DNA from: Sporobacter sp038405045
GTDB lineage: Bacteria > Bacillota > Clostridia > Oscillospirales > Oscillospiraceae
Assembly: GCA_038405045.1 (NCBI GenBank)
Contig: JBBZIV010000001.1
Coordinates: 496,001-560,000 of the forward strand
Reading direction: 5' to 3'
Length of the DNA: 64,000 nt
The position numbers were made by a program, and so were the translations under genes. Positions 49,357 through 58,622 of the stretch are shown here, one piece after another. The notes beneath the pieces are model-generated. The model had not been told where the DNA came from, made no database searches, and worked only from the letters and a program-made list of their open reading frames with translations. Numbering within the stretch: the first letter of the stretch is position 1; each line of letters opens with the position of its first letter.

Positions 49357-51186
49357 TTATTCAACGGTGACGGATTTGGCGAGATTACGCGGCTTGTCGA
49401 TGCTGCACCCGCGCAGCAGGGAGACGTAATAGGCGAAAAGCTGCATTGGGACGACGGCCAGTGACGGCAGAAGCACGTCGTGGCAGTCAGGAATCGTCAT
49501 GCTGTTGTCGGACGCGTGCGTGACGAGCGGCGTGCCGCTCTGCGTCGTCAGTGTCAAAATTTCTGCCCCGCGAGACTTCACTTCAACAATGTTGCTAACG
49601 GTTTTTTCGATGAGCTTTTTGTAAGACGCCACGGCAATGACGAGCGTGCCGTCCTCAATCAGTGAAATGGTGCCGTGCTTGAGTTCACCGGCGGCGTAAG
49701 CGTCCGAGTGGATATAGGAAATTTCCTTGAGCTTTAAGGATGCCTCAAGCGACAGCGCGTAGTCGACGTTGCGACCGATAAAGAAGATATTTTCCTTGTT
49801 GAAATAGAGGGAGGCGAGGTATTGGATGTGCTCTTTAGCCTTCAAAATATCATCAATTTTAGCTGGCAGTTCAAGGAGGCCGTCAACAATTTCGGCGTAC
49901 GCCTCTGGGGAGACGGTGCCGCGGATATCGGCAAAATAGAGCGCAACGAGGTCTGCCACGGCGAGCTGCGTCGAGTAGGCCTTCGTTGTGGCGACGGCGA
50001 TCTCCGGGCCGGCCCAGGTGTATAGGCACCAGTCAGACTCGGTGGCGATGACGCTGCCGACGACGTTGACAATGGAGAGGACGCGCGCGCCGAGCTTCTT
50101 GGCCTCGCGCATGGCGGCGATCGTGTCCGCCGTCGTGCCGGACTGGCTGATGCAAATGACGAGCGTTGTCTCATCAACAAGCGGGGAAGAATAACGGAAC
50201 TCGGAGGCCAGAACAGCTTCAACAGGGATGCGGGCAAGTTTTTCGATATTATATTTCGCCACAACGCCGACGTGGTAGGCCGAGCCGCAGCCGACTATAT
50301 AAATGCGTGTGATGTTTTTGATGTAGTCCGGCTCGATATCAATGCCGTCGAGGACGACGCGGCCGTTTTGCAGACGCGGCGAGATGGTTTTGCGGATAGC
50401 TTCCGGCTGCTCCATAATCTCCTTGATCATGAAATGCTCCCAGCCGCCTTTCTCAGCGGCTGAAATATCCCAGTCAACGCGGCGCGGCTCTTTCTTAATT
50501 TCCTCAAGCTCTCTCGTGTAGATTTTAATCCCGCCAGGGGAGAGAAGCGCGATCTCGCCGTCGCACAGGTCGTAAACATCGCGCGTTTCAGAGAGAATGG
50601 CGGCCACGTCCGAGGCAAGGAAATTTTCACCGTCGCCGATGCCCAAAACAAGGGGGCTTTCTTTGCGCGTTGCCAAAAGCTGATCGGGATAGTCCTCACA
50701 GACGATGCCGAGCGCGTAAGAGCCTTCCATCCGTAAAACGGCTTCGGAGACGGCATTTAAGATGTCACCCTTGTAAAAATACTGAATGAGATTGACGGCG
50801 ACCTCCGTATCAGTCTCTGATTTAAACGTAAAGCCCTTGGCAGTCAGCATGTCACGAAGGCGGGCGTAATTTTCGATAATGCCATTGTGGACGACGGCAA
50901 TTTTTCCGCCGTCGCTGAGATGCGGGTGCGCGTTTTCGTCTGTTGGCTGGCCGTGTGTGGCCCAGCGGGTGTGGCCGATGCCGGTGTTGCCCTTTAAAAG
51001 ACGGCCGCCGTCGAGCTTGTCACTCAAATGGCCGACGTAGCCCTTGGCCTTGCATAACGTGAGCTCTCCGTCGGCGCAAACGACGACGCCAGCAGAATCA
51101 TAACCTCTGTATTCAAGCCGTTTGAGGCCATCGAGCATAATGGGCGTGGCTTCGCGCTTGCCGGTGTATCCAACTATTCCGCACAT
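49357..51186 (-). CDS. glmS: Glutamine-fructose-6-phosphate aminotransferase (isomerising)
   Basis: Makes glucosamine-6-phosphate for peptidoglycan. 609 residues: N-terminal class II glutaminase with Cys1 after Met removal (MCGIVGYTGKR), then two SIS domains (CGSAYHVGVVAKY, SQSGTTADTIAAM) and the C-terminal DKPRNLAKSVTVE tail. The gap to dapL upstream is only 23 nt, so there is no room for a glmS ribozyme, and expression depends on the dapF-dapL side. Confidence 0.96.
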   Translation of the reverse strand: MCGIVGYTGKREATPIMLDGLKRLEYRGYDSAGVVVCADGELTLCKAKGYVGHLSDKLDGGRLLKGNTGIGHTRWATHGQPTDENAHPHLSDGGKIAVVHNGIIENYARLRDMLTAKGFTFKSETDTEVAVNLIQYFYKGDILNAVSEAVLRMEGSYALGIVCEDYPDQLLATRKESPLVLGIGDGENFLASDVAAILSETRDVYDLCDGEIALLSPGGIKIYTRELEEIKKEPRRVDWDISAAEKGGWEHFMIKEIMEQPEAIRKTISPRLQNGRVVLDGIDIEPDYIKNITRIYIVGCGSAYHVGVVAKYNIEKLARIPVEAVLASEFRYSSPLVDETTLVICISQSGTTADTIAAMREAKKLGARVLSIVNVVGSVIATESDWCLYTWAGPEIAVATTKAYSTQLAVADLVALYFADIRGTVSPEAYAEIVDGLLELPAKIDDILKAKEHIQYLASLYFNKENIFFIGRNVDYALSLEASLKLKEISYIHSDAYAAGELKHGTISLIEDGTLVIAVASYKKLIEKTVSNIVEVKSRGAEILTLTTQSGTPLVTHASDNSMTIPDCHDVLLPSLAVVPMQLFAYYVSLLRGCSIDKPRNLAKSVTVE

Positions 51187-51209
51187 ATCAAATACTCCTT
51201 AAAGCGTGA

Positions 51210-52427
51210 TTACAGAACGCCGATGACGCGCGAAACAGCCTCGACTGTCGCGTCTGCGTCGCCGAAGGCCGTCAGGCGGATATAGCCCTCGCCGGAAGGG
51301 CCGAAGCCCGCGCCCGGCGTTGTGACGACACAGGCTTTTTTTAATAAAAGATCGAAAAAGTCCCAAGAGGCGATACCGTTTGGCGTTTTGGCCCAAATGT
51401 ACGGGGCGTTGACGCCGCCGTAAACCGCCATCCCGGCTTTGGAAAGTCCGTCCCGGATGACGCGGGCATTGTTCAGATAATAGGCAATCGTCTCTTTTGT
51501 CTGCTTTCGACCATCCGGCGAATAAACAGCCTCGGCCGCCCGCTGGACCACGTATGGCACGCCGTTAAATTTCGTATTCTGCCGCCGCATCCAGAGGTCT
51601 CGCAGGGAGACGCCGCCGCGCACAAGTGTTTTCGGCACAACCGTATACGCGCAGCGCGTGCCGGTAAACCCGGCCGTTTTAGAAAAGCTGCGGAACTCGA
51701 TGGCGCACGTTTCGGCGCCGGGAATCTCATAAATGCTATGCGGGATCGTCTCGTCCGTTATGTAGGCTTCATATGCCGAGTCAAAAAGAATAACGGAACC
51801 GTTTTTGTTGGCGTAGTCAACCCAGACCTTCAGCTGCTGCGCCGTTGCCGCGGCACCCGTCGGGTTATTCGGGGAGCAGATGTAGATGATATCGGGTGTT
51901 TTCTCCGGCAGGGCCGGGAAAAAGCCGTTTGCCTCGGTGCACGGGAGATAGACGAGATTGGACCAGCGCCCGTCAGGCCCGAGCGCTCCGGCGCGGCCTG
52001 CCATCGCGTTTGTGTCGATATAAACGGGGTAGACGGGATCGCAAACGGCGACAATGTTGTCAACGGCAAAAATATCCCCGATATTGCCGCAGTCGCTCTT
52101 CGCGCCGTCGGAAACGCAGATGTCGTTCACGTCAAGCGTGACGCCGCGTGCGGCGTAATCGTGTTGATAAATGGCGTTTTTCAAAAAATCATAGCCGCAC
52201 GAGTCGTCGCTGTACCCTCTGAAGGTTTCCTTTTTTCCCATTTCGTCAGTTGCCTGACGCATCGCACTGACGACAGCGGGCGCGAGCGGCTGCGTCACGT
52301 CGCCGATGCCAAGGCGGATCAGGGGCATTGGCGGGTTTTCAGCCAAAAAGGCCTTGACGCGACGGCTGATTTCCGGAAAAAGATAACCGCCGGGCAGCTT
52401 TGTAAAGTTATCGTTGATTTTTAGCAT
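51210..52427 (-). CDS. dapL: LL-diaminopimelate aminotransferase
   Basis: PLP enzyme that converts tetrahydrodipicolinate directly to LL-diaminopimelate, so no dapD/dapE route is needed. It starts with [19 protein letters not shown] and contains [15 protein letters not shown], and the PLP lysine in [17 protein letters not shown]. About 405 residues from ATG at 52427, with GGAGGT 9 nt upstream. An in-frame upstream extension reads into a REP palindrome and is rejected. It pairs with dapF, the next pathway enzyme. Confidence 0.95.
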   Translation of the reverse strand: MLKINDNFTKLPGGYLFPEISRRVKAFLAENPPMPLIRLGIGDVTQPLAPAVVSAMRQATDEMGKKETFRGYSDDSCGYDFLKNAIYQHDYAARGVTLDVNDICVSDGAKSDCGNIGDIFAVDNIVAVCDPVYPVYIDTNAMAGRAGALGPDGRWSNLVYLPCTEANGFFPALPEKTPDIIYICSPNNPTGAAATAQQLKVWVDYANKNGSVILFDSAYEAYITDETIPHSIYEIPGAETCAIEFRSFSKTAGFTGTRCAYTVVPKTLVRGGVSLRDLWMRRQNTKFNGVPYVVQRAAEAVYSPDGRKQTKETIAYYLNNARVIRDGLSKAGMAVYGGVNAPYIWAKTPNGIASWDFFDLLLKKACVVTTPGAGFGPSGEGYIRLTAFGDADATVEAVSRVIGVL

Positions 52428-52472
52428 ATGCCGTGTGACCTCCAGGTATGAAAATGAACTTTGGTGTTTATC

Positions 52473-52497
52473 GTAGGGGCAGACCTTGTGTCTGCCC
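52473..52497. repeat. REP-type palindrome, copy between dapF and dapL
   Basis: GTAGGGGCAGAC paired with GTCTGCCC; identical over 25 bp to the copy at 9391-9415. It fills the dapF-dapL gap, 8 nt after the dapF stop codon. Confidence 0.8.
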
Positions 52498-52505
52498 ATT
52501 TTCAT

Positions 52506-53333
52506 CTATATGTCGCCGTCGAAAACGAATTCGGCCGGGCCTGTCATAAAAACATGGTTTGTGCTCTCGTCCCAGTCGATATCGAGCGCGCCGCCGCGGA
52601 GAAGCAGTGTTGCGTGCCGGTGTGCTTTGCCGTTTAAAACGGCGGCGACGAGCGCCGCGCAAGCGCCGGTGCCACAAGCAAGCGTCTCACCGCTGCCGCG
52701 CTCCCAGACGCGCATTTTCAGCGTCTCGTCGTTAAGACATTCAACAAATTCAATGTTGGCACGTTCTGGAAAGATGGTGTGATTTTCAAGCGGCGGCCCG
52801 ATCTGCACAAGGTCAAGAGCGTCCACGCTGTCAACAAAAATAACGCCGTGCGGATTGCCCATCGAAACGCACGTCATCGTATATGTCTCACCGCCCGACG
52901 TGATGAGCTTCTTAATAAAGTCCTCTGTGTCTGACAAAACGGGGATGTCGGCGGCCTTTAGAATCGGCGCACCCATATCGACGGAGACGGTGGCGACAGT
53001 GCCGTTTTCAACGTTCAGAGTGAGCGTTTTAAGGCCTGCGAGTGTCTCAATCGTCAGCACCGTTTTGTCTGTTAAGCCTCTGTCGAAAACGTATTTCCCA
53101 AAGCTGCGGATGCCGTTGCCGCACATCTGCGCTTCGGAGCCGTCGGCATTGAAAATGCGCATCCTAAAATCAGCCGTTTCAGACGGGCAGATGAGAATGA
53201 TCCCATCACCGCCGATCCCAAAATGACGGTCGGAGAGACGGCGCGAAAGGGCGGCGGGATCGTCAACTGTCTCGGTCAGGCAATTGATGTGAACATAGTC
53301 GTTGCCGATGCCGTGCATCTTTGTGAATTTCAA
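52506..53333 (-). CDS. dapF: Diaminopimelate epimerase
   Basis: Makes meso-diaminopimelate for lysine and cell wall. Both catalytic cysteines are in view: EAQMCGNGIRSFGKY and ETLACGTGACAALVAA. Start: TTG at 53333 overlaps the purF stop (TTGA) and lies 8 nt after GGGAAG, giving FTKMHGIGNDYVH close to the start (275 residues). A GTG at 53342 is possible. Confidence 0.94.
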   Translation of the reverse strand: MKFTKMHGIGNDYVHINCLTETVDDPAALSRRLSDRHFGIGGDGIILICPSETADFRMRIFNADGSEAQMCGNGIRSFGKYVFDRGLTDKTVLTIETLAGLKTLTLNVENGTVATVSVDMGAPILKAADIPVLSDTEDFIKKLITSGGETYTMTCVSMGNPHGVIFVDSVDALDLVQIGPPLENHTIFPERANIEFVECLNDETLKMRVWERGSGETLACGTGACAALVAAVLNGKAHRHATLLLRGGALDIDWDESTNHVFMTGPAEFVFDGDI

Positions 53334-54715
53334 CCGCAGCACTTCCCATCATGAATTCCTGAAATCGGATAATTTTCCGTAAAGCAGGCGTCGCAAAAAG
53401 TACATTTGGCGTTGGGGGCGATTTTTTGCAGATTATCAAGACTTAAAAAGCCGAGACTGTCGGCCCCGATGATCCGGCACATCTCTTCCGTCGTATATTG
53501 ACAGGCGAAAAGCTCGTTTTTAGAGGGAATATCCGTTCCGAAATAGCAGGGGCCGACAAATTTCGGCGCGGAAGAAAGCATGTGAACTTCTTTTGCGCCC
53601 GCATCGCGCAAGAGCTTTATAATCTGGCCAGACGTCGTCCCACGGACGACGGAGTCATCAATCATCACAACGCGCTTTCCGGATATCGTTGCCCGTAAGG
53701 GGTTGAGCTTGAGCTTGACGGCCTGCGCGCGGCTTTGCTGCGTGGGCTTAATAAACGTTCTGCCGACGTAACGGTTTTTGACAAAGCCGTCGTTATAGGG
53801 GATACCGGAGGCAAGGGCATAACCCTTCGCGGCGATCAGGCCGGAGTCTGGCACACCAATGACGACATCGGCATCGATCGGATACTGCTCGGCGAGGTAA
53901 GCACCCGCCAGCATCCGTGAGTCATGCACACTCTGCCCGTCAATAACGCTGTCCGGCCGGGCAAAATAAATGTATTCAAAAATGCAGAGGTTCGATTTTT
54001 TGGAGCAGCCATATTTGAGACTGCTGACAACGCCATCCTCAACGTAGACAACTTCGCCCGGCTCAATATCACGCTCGAAAACAGCGCCGACGCTGTCAAG
54101 CGCGCAGCTCTCGGAAGCAAACACAACGGCATTGCCGCGACGGCCCATACAAAGCGGACGGAAGCCCCACGGGTCGCGGGCGGCAATCAGCTTGCGGGAT
54201 GACATGACGACGAGGGAGTACGCGCCGTCCAGATGATCCATCGCCTGTCGCACGGCTTGCTCAATGCTGGGGGCGTGCAGCCGCTCTTGGGCGATGATAT
54301 AGGCGATGACTTCCGAGTCCGTCGTCGTGTGGAAAATGGCGCCCTTATATTCATATTCCCGCTTGAGCTCTTCCGTGTTGACGAGATTGCCATTGTGCGC
54401 GACGGCAAGGGAGCCTTTGACATATTTGAGCGTCAGCGGCTGCGCGTTTTCGCGGCGGGAGCCGCCCGTCGTTGAATAGCGGACGTGACCGATGGCCATC
54501 GTGCCGTTTAAATCGTCCAGAATCGATTCCGAAAAAACATCGCCGACGAGGCCGGTGTCTTTGTAGCACGTCAGCTCCAGGTCGTTGACGGCAGCGATGC
54601 CGCATTGCTCCTGACCGCGGTGCTGGAGGGCATAAAGGCCGTAATACGTACTTTGCGCGCAGCGTCCTGCCTCGTCATAAATGCCGAAAACGCCGCATTC
54701 TTCGTGTATGGACAT
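53330..54715 (-). CDS. purF: Amidophosphoribosyltransferase
   Basis: First step of purine synthesis (PRPP + glutamine). 461 residues: a short propeptide then the nucleophile Cys (MSIHEEC, Cys7), class II glutaminase domain, and PRPP-binding VVMIDDSVVRGTTSGQIIKL. The C-terminal cysteines (CTFCDACF and upstream) fit the Bacillus-type enzyme with a 4Fe-4S cluster. It is translationally coupled to dapF, an unusual partner, and is not embedded in a pur operon. Confidence 0.96.
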   Translation of the reverse strand: MSIHEECGVFGIYDEAGRCAQSTYYGLYALQHRGQEQCGIAAVNDLELTCYKDTGLVGDVFSESILDDLNGTMAIGHVRYSTTGGSRRENAQPLTLKYVKGSLAVAHNGNLVNTEELKREYEYKGAIFHTTTDSEVIAYIIAQERLHAPSIEQAVRQAMDHLDGAYSLVVMSSRKLIAARDPWGFRPLCMGRRGNAVVFASESCALDSVGAVFERDIEPGEVVYVEDGVVSSLKYGCSKKSNLCIFEYIYFARPDSVIDGQSVHDSRMLAGAYLAEQYPIDADVVIGVPDSGLIAAKGYALASGIPYNDGFVKNRYVGRTFIKPTQQSRAQAVKLKLNPLRATISGKRVVMIDDSVVRGTTSGQIIKLLRDAGAKEVHMLSSAPKFVGPCYFGTDIPSKNELFACQYTTEEMCRIIGADSLGFLSLDNLQKIAPNAKCTFCDACFTENYPISGIHDGKCCG

Positions 54716-54835
54716 GCTTTCTCCTTCTTGGGCGGGCGAGCCCCCGCGCGATGGCGTTAGAACTTTCCAGCCGGGCGGTAAATATCCGGCCGGTGAGAGG
54801 AAATAATACGTAAAAATACGAAGGGTTGTGATGGC

Positions 54836-55516
54836 TTGGCGATCTCAATAATCAGAACGCTCATTATCTATGTCGCGATCATCGTCTCTATGCGCCTGAT
54901 GGGCAAGCGGCAGCTCGGCGAGCTGGAACCGGCGGAGCTTGTCGTCGCCGTTTTGATTTCAGACCTCGCGGCGCATCCTCTGCAGGATATCGGCACGCCG
55001 CTTTTATACGGACTCGTACCGGTTGTGACGCTGCTGTGCTGCGAGATTTTTATTTCGGCTTTTATTGTCAAAAGTCTGAAATTCCGGGCGTTTGTTTGTG
55101 GCAAGCCAAGCCTTGTCATTCAAAAGGGAACGATCATTCAGTCTGAAATGAAAAAGAACCGCTTTACGCTCGACGAGCTGTCCGAGCAGCTGCGCAAAAA
55201 GGATATTTCGGATATCAGCACCGTCAAGTACGCTGTTTTGGAAACGGACGGGTCGCTTTCGACGGTTCTCTACGCCGATCAGGCGCCGTTGACGCCCAAA
55301 CAGATGAACGTGCAGACAGACGATACGGCTTACCCAGTCATGATCGTTAATGACGGCAGGGTGTTGAGCAACAACCTCGAAAAAATGGGGTATAACGACA
55401 TCTGGCTCAAACGCCAGCTCACAAACCGTAACATTCCGGACGTCAAAAAGGTCTATCTGATGACAGTTGACGAGGCCGGGCGGATTTATTTTGCCGAAAA
55501 AGAGGGCGTGTCATGA
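54836..55516 (+). CDS. DUF421 (YetF-family) membrane protein
   Basis: 226 residues with three N-terminal transmembrane helices (SIIRTLIIYVAIIVSMRLMG first) and the diagnostic GKRQLGELEPAELVVAVLISDLAAHPLQD. Two cytoplasmic beta-domains follow. Members are linked with spore and membrane biology in Bacillus, but the molecular role is not settled. It probably starts with TTG at 54836, and overlaps the next gene by four bases. Confidence 0.88.
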   Translation: MAISIIRTLIIYVAIIVSMRLMGKRQLGELEPAELVVAVLISDLAAHPLQDIGTPLLYGLVPVVTLLCCEIFISAFIVKSLKFRAFVCGKPSLVIQKGTIIQSEMKKNRFTLDELSEQLRKKDISDISTVKYAVLETDGSLSTVLYADQAPLTPKQMNVQTDDTAYPVMIVNDGRVLSNNLEKMGYNDIWLKRQLTNRNIPDVKKVYLMTVDEAGRIYFAEKEGVS

Positions 55517-55893
55517 AAAAGGAACTATTTATCGGCGTGTTTTTAACACTTATGGTTGCCGCCGCGATTGTCAACATTTATTATTTAAATAAGCTGACCG
55601 ATCATGTCACACAACTTGTCGATGAGGCCGGTGCATACGCCGCGGCAGAAAAGTGGGACGCTGCGGGACGAAAAGCCGAAGAGGCATCAGCATTATGGGA
55701 GGGTAGCGACGGGTATACGCATCTCGTGCTCCGGCACCCGGAGATCGATGCGGCGACGGATTCGCTGTACAGTCTGCTAGAAAAAATATACGCGCGGGAA
55801 TCAGGTGGTGCCGTCGGCGCTGCCAAGGCGGCAAGAGCCCGGCTGCACAGCATTTCAGCGATCGAGCAGATCAAAATCGGCAGTATCTTTTGA
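55513..55893 (+). CDS. DUF4363 family protein
   Basis: 126 residues: one N-terminal transmembrane anchor (FIGVFLTLMVAAAIVNIYYL) and a helical, Ala/Glu-rich extracytoplasmic part. DUF4363 genes commonly follow DUF421 genes in clostridia, and the ATGA overlap here confirms coupling. Function unknown. It converges tail-to-tail on nrdR with no gap. Confidence 0.85.
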   Translation: MKKELFIGVFLTLMVAAAIVNIYYLNKLTDHVTQLVDEAGAYAAAEKWDAAGRKAEEASALWEGSDGYTHLVLRHPEIDAATDSLYSLLEKIYARESGGAVGAAKAARARLHSISAIEQIKIGSIF

Positions 55894-56349
55894 TTATTTG
55901 TCGTTGAGGAGTTTGTTGAGCTCATTCATAAAGGTGTTGAGGTCTTTAAACTGCCTGTATACCGAGGCAAAGCGAACATACGCAACCTCGTCAAGCGTTT
56001 TAAGCTTTTTCATCACAAGCTCGCCGACGGCGGTAGAGTCAATCTCGCGCTCTAACGAGTTTGAGAGATCCTGCTCAATTTCGTCAACGGCCTTCTGGAG
56101 GTCGGCTAGCGGCACGGGGCGTTTTTCACAGGCGCGCAGCATGCCGTTTAAAATCTTCATTTTATCGAAGGTCTGGCGGCTGCCGTCTTTCTTGATAACG
56201 ACAAGGGGAACGCGCTCCATGATTTCATACGTCGTAAACCGTTTCTGGCAGGAGAGACACTCGCGTCTTCTGCGAATGGTGGCGCCCTCCTCAGCAGGCC
56301 TTGAGTCGATGACCCGGCTTTCGGAATAACCGCAGTAGGGGCATTTCAT
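55894..56349 (-). CDS. nrdR: Transcriptional repressor NrdR
   Basis: ATP/dATP-sensing repressor of ribonucleotide reductase genes. 151 residues: N-terminal zinc ribbon ([16 protein letters not shown] and [12 protein letters not shown]) and an ATP-cone domain ([18 protein letters not shown]). No nrd gene lies in the window. ATG at 56349. Confidence 0.97.
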   Translation of the reverse strand: MKCPYCGYSESRVIDSRPAEEGATIRRRRECLSCQKRFTTYEIMERVPLVVIKKDGSRQTFDKMKILNGMLRACEKRPVPLADLQKAVDEIEQDLSNSLEREIDSTAVGELVMKKLKTLDEVAYVRFASVYRQFKDLNTFMNELNKLLNDK

Positions 56350-56431
56350 AAATGGGCCTCCGTTCTATCTTTTTATGTCTGGCCGATGAAACAACAGCCA
56401 TTATAACATAAAAAGACCCGATATGTACACA

Positions 56432-56472
56432 AAAAAACAAACGGTATGCGATAAAATTGATCGTATACCGTT
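56432..56472 (-). terminator. Intrinsic terminator of the DUF6514-like gene
   Basis: Arms AACGGTATGCGAT / ATCGTATACCGTT (one mismatch) with a 7-nt loop. On the minus strand they are followed by TGTTTTTTT. Confidence 0.85.
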
Positions 56473-56491
56473 ACTTTATTTGTTATTTATG

Positions 56492-56776
56492 TCATGAGCA
56501 CAGCCAGTCGCTGATAACGTCCTGCATTGTCGTTGGCGTGACGAGATGGGAAGCCAAAAGGTCTGCCAGTATAAGGATATCTGTCTGAGAAAAGGTGACG
56601 TTTGAAACAAGCGCTGTTTCGCCGCTTTCAGCAACCGTCACGCCGACGCCGTAATTTTCACAGCAAATGCCATCGTCTTTGTCGGCAGTGTCTTCGATCG
56701 TAATGAAGTAAACAAGTGTTTGCGCGGGCTTTTCTTCAAAGGACAAGAGCTTTTGACAAATTTCCATCTGACGCAA
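56492..56776 (-). CDS. DUF6514-like small protein under putative Spo0A control
   Basis: About 94 residues. The core TLVYFITIEDTADKDDGICC, then NYGVGVTVAESGETALVSNV and a C-terminal helix, looks like the clostridial DUF6514 family, whose function is unknown. The start is uncertain: TTG at 56776 follows AGGGGTGG; ATG at 56767 and an upstream ATG at 56839 are alternatives. It is monocistronic with its own terminator. The upstream region carries three Spo0A-box-like sequences. Confidence 0.65.
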   Translation of the reverse strand: MRQMEICQKLLSFEEKPAQTLVYFITIEDTADKDDGICCENYGVGVTVAESGETALVSNVTFSQTDILILADLLASHLVTPTTMQDVISDWLCS

Positions 56777-56857
56777 CCAAACCACCCCTAAAATAAATAC
56801 TTCATCGAAATTATTCCACAGGACTTTAATAAATTCCATCGTAAAATAGCGCAGAAT

Positions 56858-56897
56858 CCGACAAAATTCGACAAATACACCACATTTTGCGACAGAA
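56858..56897 (-). promoter_or_regulatory. Three tandem Spo0A-box-like sites
   Basis: On the minus strand: TTCTGTCGC (56889-56897), TTTGTCGAA (56867-56875, exact consensus TTTGTCRAA) and TTTTGTCGG (56858-56866). The last two are directly adjacent and in the same orientation. They lie 80-120 nt before the DUF6514-like start codon. Confidence 0.68.
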
Positions 56898-56966
56898 TAC
56901 GGTATTCATCCCCGCTTTATAGACAAGGGTCAAATTAATTAGTGATAATTTGGCAAAAATGTCAAT

Positions 56967-57554
56967 TCAAATTTGCGCCAGACGATAAAATTCTTCTCGT
57001 GTCATGAGAACGTTGAGCACATCTAACAAGTTATTGGGCGATAAGCGTTCCGGCAAGTCAAGCATTTTCATGAGGGTTTGCCGCCGTTCGGCGCTCCCAG
57101 AGGTGCCAGACAGCCCAAGCTCAAATAAATCGGCTTTTGTGATGGGGTCGCCTGCTCGTGTGGCGGCGCTCTCAGTTAAAAAAGTTGCCCCGGCGCGGAC
57201 GAGCGCCTCAATAATCACATCGCGGCGCATCCCCTCAACGCCGAGCTTGCCCTCCTTCGAGGCGGTGCGCTTACGCCTTTCGCGCCCTAAAACGTCTGGG
57301 ATATAGGCGTTTTTAACATTGTTTGTGCCGAGGAGGCTTTTCAGGCGGCCGCGAATGAGAAAACCGGCGCCGTCACTGTCGGTTAAAAGAATCAGACCGC
57401 GTTTTTCGGCTAACCGGCGCAGCAGGGCAACTTTTTCCGCATCGGAAAATATCTGAAAGCCGCTCGTTTCGATCACCGTAGCGTCAACGGCTTGACTAAC
57501 GGTGTTTTTATCGTATCGCCCTTCGACGACAATGACTTCCAAAACGCGTCTCAC
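56967..57554 (-). CDS. rnmV: RNase M5-like TOPRIM protein
   Basis: 195 residues: a TOPRIM domain with the catalytic Glu in IVVEGRYDKNTVSQAV and the DxD pair in LLTDSDGAGFLIRG, then the DUF4093-type C-terminal part. RNase M5 matures 5S rRNA in low-GC Gram-positives. The start overlaps holA by four bases. A ksgA gene, the usual downstream partner, is not present. Confidence 0.88.
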   Translation of the reverse strand: MRRVLEVIVVEGRYDKNTVSQAVDATVIETSGFQIFSDAEKVALLRRLAEKRGLILLTDSDGAGFLIRGRLKSLLGTNNVKNAYIPDVLGRERRKRTASKEGKLGVEGMRRDVIIEALVRAGATFLTESAATRAGDPITKADLFELGLSGTSGSAERRQTLMKMLDLPERLSPNNLLDVLNVLMTREEFYRLAQI

Positions 57555-58594
57555 GATGGTGCCCCTTTCCGTAAAACGGACAGCCGGACAATAAGCTCTG
57601 TTAAAAGCTTTTCCGGGTCGCCGCCGCCGTTTAAGCGCAAAGCCGTCTCGGCGCTTTCCGTAACAGCTTGTCGCGCATAAGACAGCGGTGTTTTGCGAGC
57701 ACTGGCGTATAGCCCTCTTGCCTGAAAATCAAAGCGGATACCGGCAAGCGTCATGAGCGTTTTTTCACCGAGCCCGCTTTCAAGCAAAACGCGTGCCGCT
57801 AAAAGCTGGCGGAGCTTTAATCCGATGGAATAAAGGAGCTTGTGTGGCGGCTCGTGCAAGCTTAAAAGGTCAGAGAGCGTTTGCAGGGCATCGTTAAATT
57901 GGCCGTCTGCCAGCTGGTCTGTCAGCTTGTATGTCACAGCGTCGAGCACGGGCATGACGAGGGCGTCAATGTCCGCGCGGGTGACGGTGCTGCCGGGGGC
58001 GTACTGGCAGACCTTTTCAATTTCACCGTTTAATGTTGTCATAAGCCCGCCGGTCAAGAGAGCCAGATATTCGGCGTCTGTCGTCTCGATTTTTTTACCG
58101 GCGTCGGCGACATGCGCTTTGATCCAGCGGACAAGCTTGGAGGCGTCCTGCACTGTGAATTCAACGGTCACAGCGCGGTCTTTTAAAAGCGCTGCTATTT
58201 TCTGCCGCCCGTCGGGCTTGTAGTCCAGCGTGTCATAAATGAAGATGAGACAGACGGTGTCCGGCAGCGCCGACAAAAGGTCATAAAGCTTTTTCTTTGT
58301 CTCCTCACCGGCTTTGAAAATATCAAAGTCCTGCACCTCGACAAGCGTTCGTTCCGAAAAAACGGGCAGCGTGTCACACGCCTCGGCAAGTGTTTCCATC
58401 GTGAGACCGCGCCCGTCAAAGCGCTTATGGTTGAATTCCGGAAACTGGCCGACGAGCCGCTCCCGGATGGCGCCAAGGCTGTTTTCCAGCAGGTAGCGCT
58501 CCTCGCCGTGAAAGATATACAGGCTGCCGATGGTGCCGGCGCTGATGGCTGCGCGCAGCGTGTCGTACCCGCTGCTATCCTTTTTTTGTGCCAT
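57551..58594 (-). CDS. holA: DNA polymerase III delta subunit
   Basis: Clamp-loader wrench subunit, 347 residues, AAA+-like without a functional P-loop. Recognisable blocks: SLYIFHGEERYLLENSLGAI at the N-terminus, CDTLPVFSERTLVEVQDFD and the middle LTGGLMTTLNGEIEKV stretch. It lies directly after comEC, the usual arrangement in Firmicutes. Confidence 0.93.
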   Translation of the reverse strand: MAQKKDSSGYDTLRAAISAGTIGSLYIFHGEERYLLENSLGAIRERLVGQFPEFNHKRFDGRGLTMETLAEACDTLPVFSERTLVEVQDFDIFKAGEETKKKLYDLLSALPDTVCLIFIYDTLDYKPDGRQKIAALLKDRAVTVEFTVQDASKLVRWIKAHVADAGKKIETTDAEYLALLTGGLMTTLNGEIEKVCQYAPGSTVTRADIDALVMPVLDAVTYKLTDQLADGQFNDALQTLSDLLSLHEPPHKLLYSIGLKLRQLLAARVLLESGLGEKTLMTLAGIRFDFQARGLYASARKTPLSYARQAVTESAETALRLNGGGDPEKLLTELIVRLSVLRKGAPS

Positions 58595-58622
58595 AAAACG
58601 ACCTCAATTCTGTGCGTTTGTT

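Noticed and set aside
51187..51209. glmS ribozyme
   Set aside because: glmS starts 23 nt after dapL, which leaves no room for the ribozyme, and no core sequence was seen.
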